Source: Blastococcus sp. HT6-30
GTDB lineage: Bacteria > Actinomycetota > Actinomycetes > Mycobacteriales > Geodermatophilaceae
Reading direction: 5' to 3'
DNA length: 64,000 bases
Assembly: GCF_039729015.1 (NCBI RefSeq)
Contig: NZ_CP155792.1
Coordinates: 2,872,001 to 2,936,000 of the forward strand
This document shows, in pieces, positions 44,158 to 52,596 of the stretch (its first letter is position 1; each line of letters opens with the position of its first letter). Below the pieces are notes generated by a model that saw nothing but the letters and a program-made list of their open reading frames with translations, had not been told where the DNA came from and made no database searches. The translations under genes were made by a program, and so were the position numbers.

Positions 44158-46152
44158 TCAGCCGGTGACGGCGGCGAGCACGTCCTCGCCGTAGAGCTCC
44201 AGCTTCCGGGCCCCGATGCCGGGCAGCCCGGAGAGCTCCCGCAGGCTGGCGGGGCGGGTCTCGGCGATGGCCTGCAGCGTGGCGTCGGTGAAGACCACGT
44301 AGGCCGGCACCGACGCCGACTGGGCGGCCTGGCTGCGCCACGCGCGCAACCGCTCGAACAGCTCGCCGGCCTCGCCCTCCAGGACCACCTTGGGGCGCTT
44401 GGCCGCACGGCGGGCCGGCGGCGCGGTGGGGCCGGAATCCGGCGCGAGGCCGTCGAGGAACCGGCTGCGCGGCCGAGAGCGCCGGCCGCCGGGGTTGCGG
44501 GCCAGCGACCAGGACAGGGTGAGCTGCTCGCGGGCACGGGTGACGGCGACGTACAGCAGCCGCCGCTCCTCCTCGACGGCGACCGGCCGGCTCAGCGACT
44601 GCGCGATCGGCAGCACGCCGTCGACCAGGCCGACGACGAAGACGGCGTCCCACTCCAGCCCCTTGGCCGCGTGCATCGACGCGAGGGTGACGCCCTGGAC
44701 GGTGGGTGCGTGCTGGGCGTCGGCCCGCTCGGCGAGGTGGGTGACGAAGCCGGCGAGGTCCAGCGACGGGTTCTCCGCGACCAGGTCGACGGCGAGGTCG
44801 ACCAGCGCGGCGAGGGACTGCCAGCGGTCCCGCGCCGCTCCCCCAGCCGGCGGTCGGTGCTCCACCCAGCCCGTGGAGGCCAGCACGTCACGGACGGCGG
44901 GCACCAGCATGCCCGGCTCGTTCCCCCCTGCCGCGGCCCCGCGGAGCAGCAGTACCGCCTCGCGGACCTCGGGCCGCTCGAAGAAGCGCTCGCCACCCTT
45001 GAGCACGTAGGGCACCCCGGCGTCGGCCAGCGCCGACTCGTACACCTGCGACTGCGCGTTGATCCGGAACAGCACGGCGATCTCGGCGGCGGGCGTCCCG
45101 TCGCCGATCAGGGACTTGCACCGTGCGGCGACCGCGGCGGCCTCGGCCGGCTCGTCGGGGTGCTCGACGAACGTCGGCTCGGGGCCCTGGGGCCGCTGCC
45201 CCAGCAGGCGGAGCCCCGGCAAGCCCTTGCGCGGCGGCGCCTGGCCGATCAGCCGGTTGGCCAGGCCCACGACCTGCGGGGTGGAGCGGTAGTCCCGCTC
45301 GAGCTTCACCACGGCGGCGTCGCCGTAGCGGTCGGCGAACCCCAGCAGGTAGTCGGGGTCGGCGCCGGTGAAGGAGTAGATGGTCTGGTTGGGGTCGCCC
45401 ACCACGCAGACCTCGGCCCGGCCGCCCAGCCAGGCGTCGAGCAGCCGCTGCTGCAGCGGGTTGACGTCCTGGTACTCGTCGACGACGAAGTGCCGGTACT
45501 GCGCACGCACCTGCCGGGCGACGTCCGGGTGCTCCTCGAGGGCGTAGGCGGTGACCAGCAGCAGGTCCTCGAAGTCCAGCGCCCCGTCGCGCTGCTTGGC
45601 CTGCTCGTAGCTGGCGTAGACGGCGGCGACGGCGGCGGGCTCGAACGGCGCCTCGCGGCCGGCCGCCTTCGCGCGGGCCGGGTAGTCCTCGGGCGTGGCG
45701 AGGGTGGTCTTCGCCCACTCGATCTCGCTGGCGAGGTCGCGGAGGCTGGTCCGGTCGGTGGTGAGCCGGTTGCGCGTGGCGGCCGAGGCGACCACCCGCA
45801 GCTTGTTCTCGATGAGCCCGGGCATCGGGCCGCCGAGCACCCGGGGGGCGAAGTAGCGCAGCTGCCGCATCGCGGCGGCGTGGAAGGTGCGGGCCTGGAC
45901 CCCACCCACCTCGAGCGCGGCCAGTCGGGCACGCAGCTCACCGGCCGCCCGGGCGGTGAAGGTCACCGCCAGCACCTGCTCGGGGAGGTACGTGCCGGTG
46001 TGCACGCCGTAGGCGATGCGGTGGGTGATGGTGCGGGTCTTCCCCGTACCGGCACCGGCCAGGATGCAAACCGGCCCGGACACCGCCTGCGCCGCCGTGC
46101 GCTGCTCGTCGTCGAGGCCGTCGAGCACGGCCTCCGCGTCCGCATGCGCCAT
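44158..46152 (-). CDS. uvrD2: ATP-dependent DNA helicase UvrD2
   Basis: A 664-residue SF1A 3'-5' helicase: Walker A GAGTGKT (33-39), DEYQDVNPLQQ (motif II), RDYRSTPQVV (motif IV region), LLYVAVTRAREQL (motif VI) and a C-terminal HRDC domain (LRELSGLPGIGARKLELYG). The four-cysteine motif reported between helicase and HRDC parts in mycobacterial UvrD2 is not seen. ATG at 46152 has GGAGGGA upstream. Divergent from mrx1, as in mycobacteria. Confidence 0.92.
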   Translation of the reverse strand: MAHADAEAVLDGLDDEQRTAAQAVSGPVCILAGAGTGKTRTITHRIAYGVHTGTYLPEQVLAVTFTARAAGELRARLAALEVGGVQARTFHAAAMRQLRYFAPRVLGGPMPGLIENKLRVVASAATRNRLTTDRTSLRDLASEIEWAKTTLATPEDYPARAKAAGREAPFEPAAVAAVYASYEQAKQRDGALDFEDLLLVTAYALEEHPDVARQVRAQYRHFVVDEYQDVNPLQQRLLDAWLGGRAEVCVVGDPNQTIYSFTGADPDYLLGFADRYGDAAVVKLERDYRSTPQVVGLANRLIGQAPPRKGLPGLRLLGQRPQGPEPTFVEHPDEPAEAAAVAARCKSLIGDGTPAAEIAVLFRINAQSQVYESALADAGVPYVLKGGERFFERPEVREAVLLLRGAAAGGNEPGMLVPAVRDVLASTGWVEHRPPAGGAARDRWQSLAALVDLAVDLVAENPSLDLAGFVTHLAERADAQHAPTVQGVTLASMHAAKGLEWDAVFVVGLVDGVLPIAQSLSRPVAVEEERRLLYVAVTRAREQLTLSWSLARNPGGRRSRPRSRFLDGLAPDSGPTAPPARRAAKRPKVVLEGEAGELFERLRAWRSQAAQSASVPAYVVFTDATLQAIAETRPASLRELSGLPGIGARKLELYGEDVLAAVTG

Positions 46153-46338
46153 CGCCGGCGTCCCTCCGCGTTCCTCGCCCACCCGTCCCGCAGGAGCCGT
46201 CGGCCCCCGGCCACGATCCTCCCAGCCGGCGTCGACGGCGGCGGGAAGCATCCCCAGGAGCCACTCGTTGACATGCACGCACGCGCCACCCCGTCCCGGG
46301 GCTGGACCCGCCAGGCAGGAACAGGGAGACTCCCCGCG

Positions 46339-46605
46339 ATGACCACGACCCCCGGCACCGCCGTCACCATGTACACCACCACGTGGTGCGGGTACTGCGT
46401 GCGCCTCAAGAAGCTGATGCAGCGCGAGGGCATCGAGTTCGCCGAGGTCGACATCGAGACCGATCCGCAGGCCGCGGATCTGGTCATGCAGGCCAACGGG
46501 GGCAACCGCACGGTCCCCACGCTGATCTTTCCCGACGGCAGCGCGCTGACCAACCCCAGCATCGACGCGGTCAAGGCCCAGCTCGCACGGCTTCCGGAGG
46601 CGTGA
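46339..46605 (+). CDS. mrx1: Mycoredoxin
   Basis: An 88-residue glutaredoxin-fold protein with active site Cys17-Gly-Tyr-Cys20 (WCGYC), TVPTLIF (cis-Pro) and NPSIDAVKAQL. Mycoredoxins reduce mycothiol mixed disulfides, so the host likely makes mycothiol. ATG at 46339. A TTGACA at 46268-46273 could be a -35 but no matching -10 is seen. Next gene starts within six bases. Confidence 0.92.
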   Translation: MTTTPGTAVTMYTTTWCGYCVRLKKLMQREGIEFAEVDIETDPQAADLVMQANGGNRTVPTLIFPDGSALTNPSIDAVKAQLARLPEA

Positions 46606-46610
46606 GCTCC

Positions 46611-47258
46611 GTGGTCCCCGGCCCCCGGCACTCCGACGAACTCGACGGGCCCGTGCGCCCCGGTGCGGCGCCCCTCCGTGCGGGCGGCGCCGGGGGTCCG
46701 CTGCACGACGACCGGCCCCGGATAGCCCTGACCCGGGTCACCCGCGGCTGGGTCGTCGTCCCGCTGCCCGCCGGGGCGGTCGCCGGTGACCCGGTCGACG
46801 GTCTCGTCGAGGGCATGACCCTGGCCGACCTCGTGGCCGACGAGCTGGGCGCCCTGCCCGAGCCCGACCGCACCGCCCGGCGTTCGGCGCGCGGCCCGGC
46901 CGGCGCGCCCGCCGGAACCGACCCGGTGGACGCGCGGATCGCCGCCCTGGAGCGCACCGTCGCCCAGCTGGAACACGCGCTGGCCTCCCGGGTGTCCACC
47001 GAGCGCGCCATCGGCGTCCTCGCCGAACGGCACGGCACCAGCCTCCGGACGGCGTTCGAGGGGCTGCGCCGCGACGCGCGCACGCAGGGCCGGCCCGTCG
47101 TCGAGCTCGCCCGCGAGGTGCTCGACGGCCTGGCGCCCGATGCCCCCGCGGCCTCCGCCCCGCTCGCCTCCGCCCAGGTCACCGCGGAGCCTGCGCCCGC
47201 CCCGCGTCCGGTCCCGGTGCCCACCGGTGCCGTCGCCACCGCGGACGGCCGGCCCTGA
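46611..47258 (+). CDS. ANTAR-domain RNA-binding regulator
   Basis: A 215-residue protein. Residues ~110-180 form an ANTAR domain preceded by a coiled coil: ALERTVAQLEHALASRV, STERAIGVLAERHGTS, ALRDARTQGRPVVELAREVL-type ending. ANTAR domains bind twin hairpins to antiterminate transcription. The N-terminal part (~1-80) has no recognisable GAF or PAS sensor, and the tail is Pro/Ala-rich. GTG at 46611 is ten bases from GGAGG; GTG at 46602 overlaps the mrx1 stop but leaves one base. Cotranscribed with mrx1. Confidence 0.78.
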   Translation: MVPGPRHSDELDGPVRPGAAPLRAGGAGGPLHDDRPRIALTRVTRGWVVVPLPAGAVAGDPVDGLVEGMTLADLVADELGALPEPDRTARRSARGPAGAPAGTDPVDARIAALERTVAQLEHALASRVSTERAIGVLAERHGTSLRTAFEGLRRDARTQGRPVVELAREVLDGLAPDAPAASAPLASAQVTAEPAPAPRPVPVPTGAVATADGRP

Positions 47259-47320
47259 CCCGGCCGGAGCCGCTCTCCCCCGACGCCCTCGCCGACCGCC
47301 TCGCCGCGCTGCTGGCGGAC

Positions 47321-47905
47321 GTGCCCGCCGAGCCGGGCGCCACCGCGCTGCGGGTGGCCGTGGACGGACCCGAGCTCGCCGCGCCCGAGGCGCTCGCCGC
47401 CGCGATCGCCGAACGCCTGCCGGCGCTGGGCCGCGGGGCCGTCGTCGTGCCCGCCACAGGTTTCTACCGGCCCGCCTCGCTGCGGCTGGAGCACGGCCGG
47501 ACGGATCCGGATGCCCGCTACACCGACTGGCTCGACGTGGGCGCGCTCAACCGCGAGGTCCTCGCCCCGGTCGGGCCCGGCGGGTCGGGTGAGTACCTGC
47601 CGGTGCTCTGGGACCTGGAGCGGGACCGCGCCGCTCGGGCCCCGCGACGGCCGGTGCCGGCCGGTGCCGTGCTGCTGGTCGCCGGCGCGCTCCTGCAGGG
47701 CGTCGGCCTCGCTCTGGACGTCGTCGTGCACCTCCGGGTGGCCCCCGCCGCGCGGCGGCGGCGCACCCCGCCCGCCGAGGCGTGGGCGCTACCGGCCTAC
47801 GACCGCTACGACGACGAGGTCGACCCCGCGGCGCTCGCCGACGCCGTCGTGCTGGCCGATCACGCCGACCGCCCGGCGCTGGTGCTCGGCGGCCGCTTGG
47901 CTTAG
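47321..47905 (+). CDS. Uridine-kinase-like protein lacking a P-loop
   Basis: A 194-residue relative of actinobacterial uridine kinase-like proteins: RVAVDG at the start, FYRPASLRLEHGR, LNREVLAPVGPGG, LPVLWDLERD, VLLVAGALLQ. The nucleotide-binding GxxxxGKT expected after VDG is replaced by PELAAPEALA, so ATP binding is unlikely. Homology seems to extend upstream (LADRLAALLADV) to a CTG at 47255 overlapping the ANTAR stop, so the true start may be CTG or the gene may have lost its start. Perhaps a decaying or repurposed kinase. Confidence 0.65.
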   Translation: MPAEPGATALRVAVDGPELAAPEALAAAIAERLPALGRGAVVVPATGFYRPASLRLEHGRTDPDARYTDWLDVGALNREVLAPVGPGGSGEYLPVLWDLERDRAARAPRRPVPAGAVLLVAGALLQGVGLALDVVVHLRVAPAARRRRTPPAEAWALPAYDRYDDEVDPAALADAVVLADHADRPALVLGGRLA

Positions 47906-47907
47906 CG

Positions 47908-47958
47908 GCCGGCCTGCAGGGCCCCGCCTCGAGCCTGCGAGTGGTGGGGGGCAGCCGG
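47908..47958. repeat. Dispersed hairpin repeat, copy D (inverted)
   Basis: GCCTGCAGGGCCCCGCCTCG to GTGGTGGGGGGCAGCC. Its reverse complement aligns with the copies at 15241 and 37559 (CTGCCCCCCACC, CTCGCA, CCCTGCAGG). Sits between convergent genes. Confidence 0.55.
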
Positions 47959-47964
47959 GCTTTC

Positions 47965-48879
47965 TCAGCGAGGGGTGGGGGGAAGCTCGTCCTTGATCCA
48001 CCGGTCGAGGATGTGGCGGGCGATCGAGATCGACGGCGGCACCGCGAGCTGCCCCTCCGGCGTCCGGAGCTCCTCCCGGGTGAACCAGCGCGCCTCCTCG
48101 ATCTCGGTGGGATCGACGCGGATCTCCTGGTCGCCGTGGACCCGGGCCACGAAGCCCAGCATCAGCGACTGCGGGAACGGCCACGGCTGGCTGGCGACGT
48201 AGCGGACGTCGGTGACCCGCAGGCCCACCTCCTCCTCCACCTCGCGCGCGACCGCCGCCTCGGCCGACTCCCCCGGCTCGACGAAGCCGGCCAGGATGGA
48301 GAACCGCCCGGGCGGCCAGGCCGCCTGCCGGCCGAGCACCACGCGGTCGGCCCCGTCGTGGACGAGCATGATGACGGCGGGGTCGACGCGTGGGAAGAAC
48401 TCGACGCCGGTGGTCGGGTCGCGCTGCGTCCAGCCGGCCCGCTCCACGGTCGTGGCGGCACCGGTGAGCGGGCTGAAGCGGTGCCGCTCGTGCCACTCCA
48501 GGATGCCGATGGCCTCGACGAGGAGGCCGGCGTCCAGGTCGCCGAGCGCGGTGCCGAGGTCGCGCAGGCCGGCCCACCGGTCGACCGGGCGGCCGTTCAC
48601 CGTCAGCGACCGCTCACCGCGGACGGCGGCGTAGGGGACGCCGCCGTCCTCGCCGAGGTAGACCGCGCCCGGGGGCAGCCCGGGACGCTGGTCCCACACC
48701 AGGACCGGACCCGACGGTCCTTCCTGCACCGGCACCGCGCGCTGGGCGTCGACGGTCAGGACCCGCACCGGACGGCCACCCGTCGGGTCGGGCAGCAGCC
48801 GGGCCAGGTGCGCCCGGTCGTGCCCGGTGCGGGAGAGGACCGGGCGGCCGTCGTCGCCGGCGCGGGAACCGGAGGTCAT
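47965..48879 (-). CDS. nudC: NudC-type NAD(+)/NADH diphosphatase
   Basis: A 304-residue Nudix hydrolase. The Nudix box is GFVEPGESAEAAVAREVEEEVG (first and last residues about 22 apart; here as GFVEPGESAEAA and REVEEEVG), followed by the NudC-specific SQPWPFPQSLM. It cleaves NAD(H) and may remove NAD caps from RNA. The central zinc ribbon is degenerate: where cysteines are usual it reads FSPLTGAATTVERAGWTQR. ATG at 48879 overlaps the M16 stop (ATGA). Confidence 0.9.
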   Translation of the reverse strand: MTSGSRAGDDGRPVLSRTGHDRAHLARLLPDPTGGRPVRVLTVDAQRAVPVQEGPSGPVLVWDQRPGLPPGAVYLGEDGGVPYAAVRGERSLTVNGRPVDRWAGLRDLGTALGDLDAGLLVEAIGILEWHERHRFSPLTGAATTVERAGWTQRDPTTGVEFFPRVDPAVIMLVHDGADRVVLGRQAAWPPGRFSILAGFVEPGESAEAAVAREVEEEVGLRVTDVRYVASQPWPFPQSLMLGFVARVHGDQEIRVDPTEIEEARWFTREELRTPEGQLAVPPSISIARHILDRWIKDELPPTPR

Positions 48880-50240
48880 GCCTGCTCGCCGCTCCGGTTG
48901 ACGGTGACCGGCGCCAGGACGCCGAGCTCGGCGGCCACCCGGCCGGCGTCGCCGACGACGACGGCGGTCAGCGCCTCGGGCGCCAGGTAGCGCGCGGCCG
49001 CGGCCTGCACCTCGTCGACCGTGACGGCGGTGAGGTCGCGTTGGTGGGTGGTCAGCCAGTCGGCCGGCAGGCCGGTGCCCAGCAGCGCCGAGAGGGTGCT
49101 GGCCAGGCCCGCGTGGGTGGACGTCGACAGCGCCATGCTGCCCAGGATGTACCGCCGGGCGGCGTCGAGCTCCGCCTCGGTCACCGGCGTCAGCGCCATG
49201 CGCCCCAGCTCGTAGAGGGTCTCCAGCAGCGCCGGGCCGGTGACCTCCGTGGCGACGTCGGCCTCGACCAGGAACGACGACGACGCCCGCTGGTGCTCGA
49301 TGCCGCTGCGTGGGCTGTAGCTGTAGCCGCGGCGCTCGCGGATGTTCTCGACCAGCCGGGAGGAGAAGTAGCCGCCGTAGACCATCGCGGCCAGCCGGGC
49401 CGCGGGCAGGTCGGGGTCGGTGCGGCTGGGCGCCGGTCCGCCCAGGCGGAGGTTCGACTGCACCGCGCCCGGCCGGTCGACCAACTCGATGCCGTCGGCG
49501 CGCTGCTCGGCGACCGGCGGGGCCTCCACCGCCTTGCCCGTGCCGTCCCACCTCTCGAGGGCGGCGGCCACGGTGTCGACCGCGGCCCGCGGGTCGAGGT
49601 CGCCGACGAGCACGAGGATGCTGCCGGCCGGCAGTACGCGCTCGCGGTGCAGCCGGCGCAGCGCCGGCGCGCGGACGGCGGAGACCAGCCCGGCGTCGGG
49701 CAGCTGGATGGCGTACGGATGGGTGCCGTACCGCCGGGCGGCCAGCGCCGTGCGGGCGATCGTGCCCGGCTGCGTGCGCGCGATCGCGATCCGCTCGGCC
49801 AGCCGGTCGCGTTCGCCGTCGACCTGGCCGGCCGGGTAGCTCGCGCCGGTCAGCAGCTCGGCGACCAGCTCCAGCACCGGGCCGAGCCCGCCGGGCAGCA
49901 GCGTGGTGCCGAACACCAGCCGGTCGGCGTCGGTGCTCACCGACAGCTCGGCGCCGTGGGTCTGCAGCAGCTGGGCGATGGCCGTCTGGTCGTGCCGCGC
50001 GGTGCCGAGCAGCACCGCACCGGACAGGACCGCGCCCCGCGCGGCGTGCACGCCGGCGTTGCGGGCGCTGGGCGCAGCGAACGGCACTCGCAGCCGCAGC
50101 TCGACCAGCGGGACGCCGGGCCGGGGCACGACGACCACGCGCAGCCCGTTGGCCAGCGTCGTCTCCTCCGCGACCGGCGTCGGGTGCGGCCGGGGCTCGC
50201 CCAGCGGCGGGATCAGCGGGCTCTCCTGGATCGTGGTCAT
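48876..50240 (-). CDS. M16-family protease-like subunit (non-catalytic)
   Basis: A 454-residue insulinase-fold protein with the late-domain glycine-loop motif (NIRERRGYSYSPRSGIEH). Where active members have HxxEH this reads HAARGAVLSG, so it cannot bind the catalytic zinc itself. It overlaps the catalytic M16 gene by four bases, the arrangement of heterodimeric M16 peptidases in which one subunit shapes the chamber. No signal peptide seen. Confidence 0.87.
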   Translation of the reverse strand: MTTIQESPLIPPLGEPRPHPTPVAEETTLANGLRVVVVPRPGVPLVELRLRVPFAAPSARNAGVHAARGAVLSGAVLLGTARHDQTAIAQLLQTHGAELSVSTDADRLVFGTTLLPGGLGPVLELVAELLTGASYPAGQVDGERDRLAERIAIARTQPGTIARTALAARRYGTHPYAIQLPDAGLVSAVRAPALRRLHRERVLPAGSILVLVGDLDPRAAVDTVAAALERWDGTGKAVEAPPVAEQRADGIELVDRPGAVQSNLRLGGPAPSRTDPDLPAARLAAMVYGGYFSSRLVENIRERRGYSYSPRSGIEHQRASSSFLVEADVATEVTGPALLETLYELGRMALTPVTEAELDAARRYILGSMALSTSTHAGLASTLSALLGTGLPADWLTTHQRDLTAVTVDEVQAAAARYLAPEALTAVVVGDAGRVAAELGVLAPVTVNRSGEQA

Positions 50241-51547
50241 CGGGCGCCCCCCGCCGGTCGCAGCTCCAGCACCGCGGCGGTGCCCGGGTCGAGCCCGCGC
50301 GCGGCCACCTGGACCGCCTCGGGCGTCACGGCGGCGAGGCGCGCGGCCAGCTCGCCGGCGAGCTCGGCGCGCCCGTGGACCAGCTCGGCGGCGGCGAAGG
50401 CGAGCGTGCGGCCGAGCACGGAGTCGGCCTGCTGGAGCAGCTGGGCCTCGATGCGGGCCTGCACCCGGCGCAGCTCGGCGGCGTCGACGCCGTCCTCGGC
50501 GACGCGGCCGATCTCCTTGTGCACCGCGGCCATCACCCGGTCGGCCGGCACCGCGGCCGGGTGGTGCACCTGGGTGGTCAGCAGGGTCGCGTCGCGGACG
50601 TCGAAGGGGTCGCCGAACAGGCCCACGTAGCTGCTCTGCGCGATCGCGATCCGGTCGTCGTGCACCAGCCGGCGCTCGAGCCGGGAGGCGTCGCCCTCGC
50701 TGAGCAGCTCGGCCAGCAGCACGCTGCCCAGGTAGTTGTCGAAGTCACCGACCGGGTCGGGGACCCGCCAGCCGATGGCCAGCGCGGGCGCCGGGGCCAG
50801 GGCGTCCTCGACGACCGCCGAGCGCACCGTGGTGGGCGACGGCTCCCCGGTGTACGGCAGCGGCGGGACGTCGCGGGCCGGGACCGGCCCGAACCAGCGG
50901 TGCACCAGCTGCTCGGTCTCGGCGACGTCGAGGTCCCCGCCGATGCACAGCACGGCGTTGCCGGGCGCGTAGTAGCGGGAGAAGAAGTCGGTGGCATCGT
51001 CGACCGTGGAGGCCTCCAGGTCGACGAAGGAGCCGTACCCGTCGTGGGTGTTGGCGAAGGTCTCGAAGGCGACCTGCGGCAGCTGCAACCAGGGAAAGGC
51101 GCCGTAGGGCCGGTTCAGCACGTTGACCCGGATCTCCTCCTTCACCACGTCGATCTGGTTGCGGAGGTTCTCCTCGGTGATCGCCGGGGCGGCCATCCGG
51201 TCGGCCTCGAGGAACAGCGCGCGCTCCAGCGCCTCGGCGGGCAGCGCCTGGAAGTAGTTCGTGTAGTCCTGGTGGGTCGAGCCGTTGAAGGTGCCGCCCG
51301 CGGCCTGCACCAGCCGGGCGTGCTCCATCTTCGCGACGTTGGCCGACCCCTGGAACATCATGTGCTCGAAGAGGTGGGCGAAGCCGGTCCGCCCCTCGGG
51401 TTCGTTGCGCATCCCGACGTCGTAGTAGACGCTCACCGCCACCACGGGCACGCTGCGGTCGGGGGCGAGGACCACCCGCAGACCGTTGTCCAGCGTGAAT
51501 CGTTCGATCGGGTGCCGCAGGGTCAGTTCGGTCCCAGCTGCAGTCAC
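50237..51547 (-). CDS. M16-family zinc protease, catalytic subunit
   Basis: A 436-residue pitrilysin-family peptidase with the inverted zinc motif His58-Leu-Phe-Glu61-His62 (AHLFEHMMFQGS) and a distal Glu region. NGLRVVLAPD near residue 21 is typical. GTG at 51547 is seven bases from TAGTGT, so the mRNA is probably leaderless. First gene of an operon with the non-catalytic subunit and nudC. Confidence 0.92.
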   Translation of the reverse strand: MTAAGTELTLRHPIERFTLDNGLRVVLAPDRSVPVVAVSVYYDVGMRNEPEGRTGFAHLFEHMMFQGSANVAKMEHARLVQAAGGTFNGSTHQDYTNYFQALPAEALERALFLEADRMAAPAITEENLRNQIDVVKEEIRVNVLNRPYGAFPWLQLPQVAFETFANTHDGYGSFVDLEASTVDDATDFFSRYYAPGNAVLCIGGDLDVAETEQLVHRWFGPVPARDVPPLPYTGEPSPTTVRSAVVEDALAPAPALAIGWRVPDPVGDFDNYLGSVLLAELLSEGDASRLERRLVHDDRIAIAQSSYVGLFGDPFDVRDATLLTTQVHHPAAVPADRVMAAVHKEIGRVAEDGVDAAELRRVQARIEAQLLQQADSVLGRTLAFAAAELVHGRAELAGELAARLAAVTPEAVQVAARGLDPGTAAVLELRPAGGAR

Positions 51548-51554
51548 GCGCCCG

Positions 51555-51560
51555 ACACTA
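51555..51560 (-). promoter_or_regulatory. Leaderless -10 box, M16 operon
   Basis: TAGTGT on the reverse strand, seven bases before GTG at 51547. Confidence 0.5.
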
Positions 51561-51639
51561 CGACGACGTCACCCGCCGGGTGACACCGCGGCCACCCGCC
51601 GTCCCCACCCGTGGTGAGGCCCTGCCGCCGCGTCCCTGG

Positions 51640-52533
51640 TCACTCCAGGACGTCGACGGCGTCGAGCACCTGGTCGATGACGCCGTAGAGCTCGGCGTGG
51701 GTGTTGGGGATCGACACGTAGAGCAGCGCGGGCGCCGGGCGGCCGACGTCGACGAGCAGCAGCGCGGCACGCTCCCCCGAGGCGTCGTACCCCTCGACGT
51801 CCCAGCTCAGCGCGAACTCGTAGAGGTGGGCGGCGTGCCCGTCGACCGTGCGGGGCTCGTCGCGCAGCACCTCGCGCTCGTTCGGACCGGGGTAGTAGTT
51901 GGCCCGCACGCTGTCGGCCAGGACCCGCGTCGTCGCCTGCAGGCTCGACGGGCCGGCCCAGCCGTACCCCTCCGCCACCGGCCCGGAGGTGCACTGGGAG
52001 ATGAAGATGCCGCCGTCGGGCGTGCCCTCCTGGGTGGTGAAGTACTGGCCGGCGGTCGTCGTCGTCTCCAGCTGGAGGCCGAGGTCGAACTCCGACCAGC
52101 CCTCGCCCAGATAGGGGTAGGAGATGCCGGAGGCCTCGTCGATGATCCGGACGGTGCCCGGTGGGAATGCCCGCCCGGCGGCCGGTGGCGGCACCGCCCC
52201 CAGGTCCTGCGCGGTGGTCGTGGCGGTCCCCCGGCCGTCGTCCGGGCGCAGCACCAGCACGGCGACGACGACGGCCACGACGAGCGCGACCACCGAGCCG
52301 GCCGCCACCAGCGGGCGGAACCACGGGCGCGCCGCGGCCGGCGCCACGGGCGGGACGACCGCTGCCGGCCGGCCCGTGTCCGGGCCGGGGGGAGCGCGGT
52401 GCACGGTGACGCCGGGACCGGCGGGCATCATGACGTCGGACCAGCCCGCGCCGTTCCACCAGCGGACCGTGTCCGGGACGCCGCTCGGGTCGGGGTACCA
52501 CCCCGGGGCGGCGCCCTGCTCCACTCCGGTCAC
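51640..52533 (-). CDS. DUF2510 membrane-anchored protein
   Basis: A 297-residue protein: an N-terminal DUF2510 module (PGWYPDPSGVPDTVRWWNGAGW, key WYPDP and RWWNG), a linker, one membrane helix (VAAGSVVALVVAVVVAVLVL) and an extracytoplasmic domain with SGISYPYLGEGW and a long beta-rich part. Topology: N-terminus in, C-terminus out. Function unknown. GTG at 52533 is six bases from TAGGCT. Confidence 0.82.
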   Translation of the reverse strand: MTGVEQGAAPGWYPDPSGVPDTVRWWNGAGWSDVMMPAGPGVTVHRAPPGPDTGRPAAVVPPVAPAAARPWFRPLVAAGSVVALVVAVVVAVLVLRPDDGRGTATTTAQDLGAVPPPAAGRAFPPGTVRIIDEASGISYPYLGEGWSEFDLGLQLETTTTAGQYFTTQEGTPDGGIFISQCTSGPVAEGYGWAGPSSLQATTRVLADSVRANYYPGPNEREVLRDEPRTVDGHAAHLYEFALSWDVEGYDASGERAALLLVDVGRPAPALLYVSIPNTHAELYGVIDQVLDAVDVLE

Positions 52534-52539
52534 GCCCGC

Positions 52540-52545
52540 AGCCTA
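52540..52545 (-). promoter_or_regulatory. Leaderless -10 box, DUF2510 gene
   Basis: TAGGCT on the reverse strand, six bases before GTG at 52533. Confidence 0.45.
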
Positions 52546-52596
52546 GGGCGTCCCCCGTCCCCGTCACCGCAAGCGGTGGCCGTCCAGGAGGTCGCC

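Noticed and set aside
46268-46273. TTGACA as mrx1 promoter -35
   Set aside because: A perfect -35 but no acceptable -10 at 16-19 bases; noted in the mrx1 entry only.
49310-51583. Forward-strand open frame of about 757 codons
   Set aside because: Antisense to the M16 peptidase pair; Arg/Gly/Pro-rich with no motifs.
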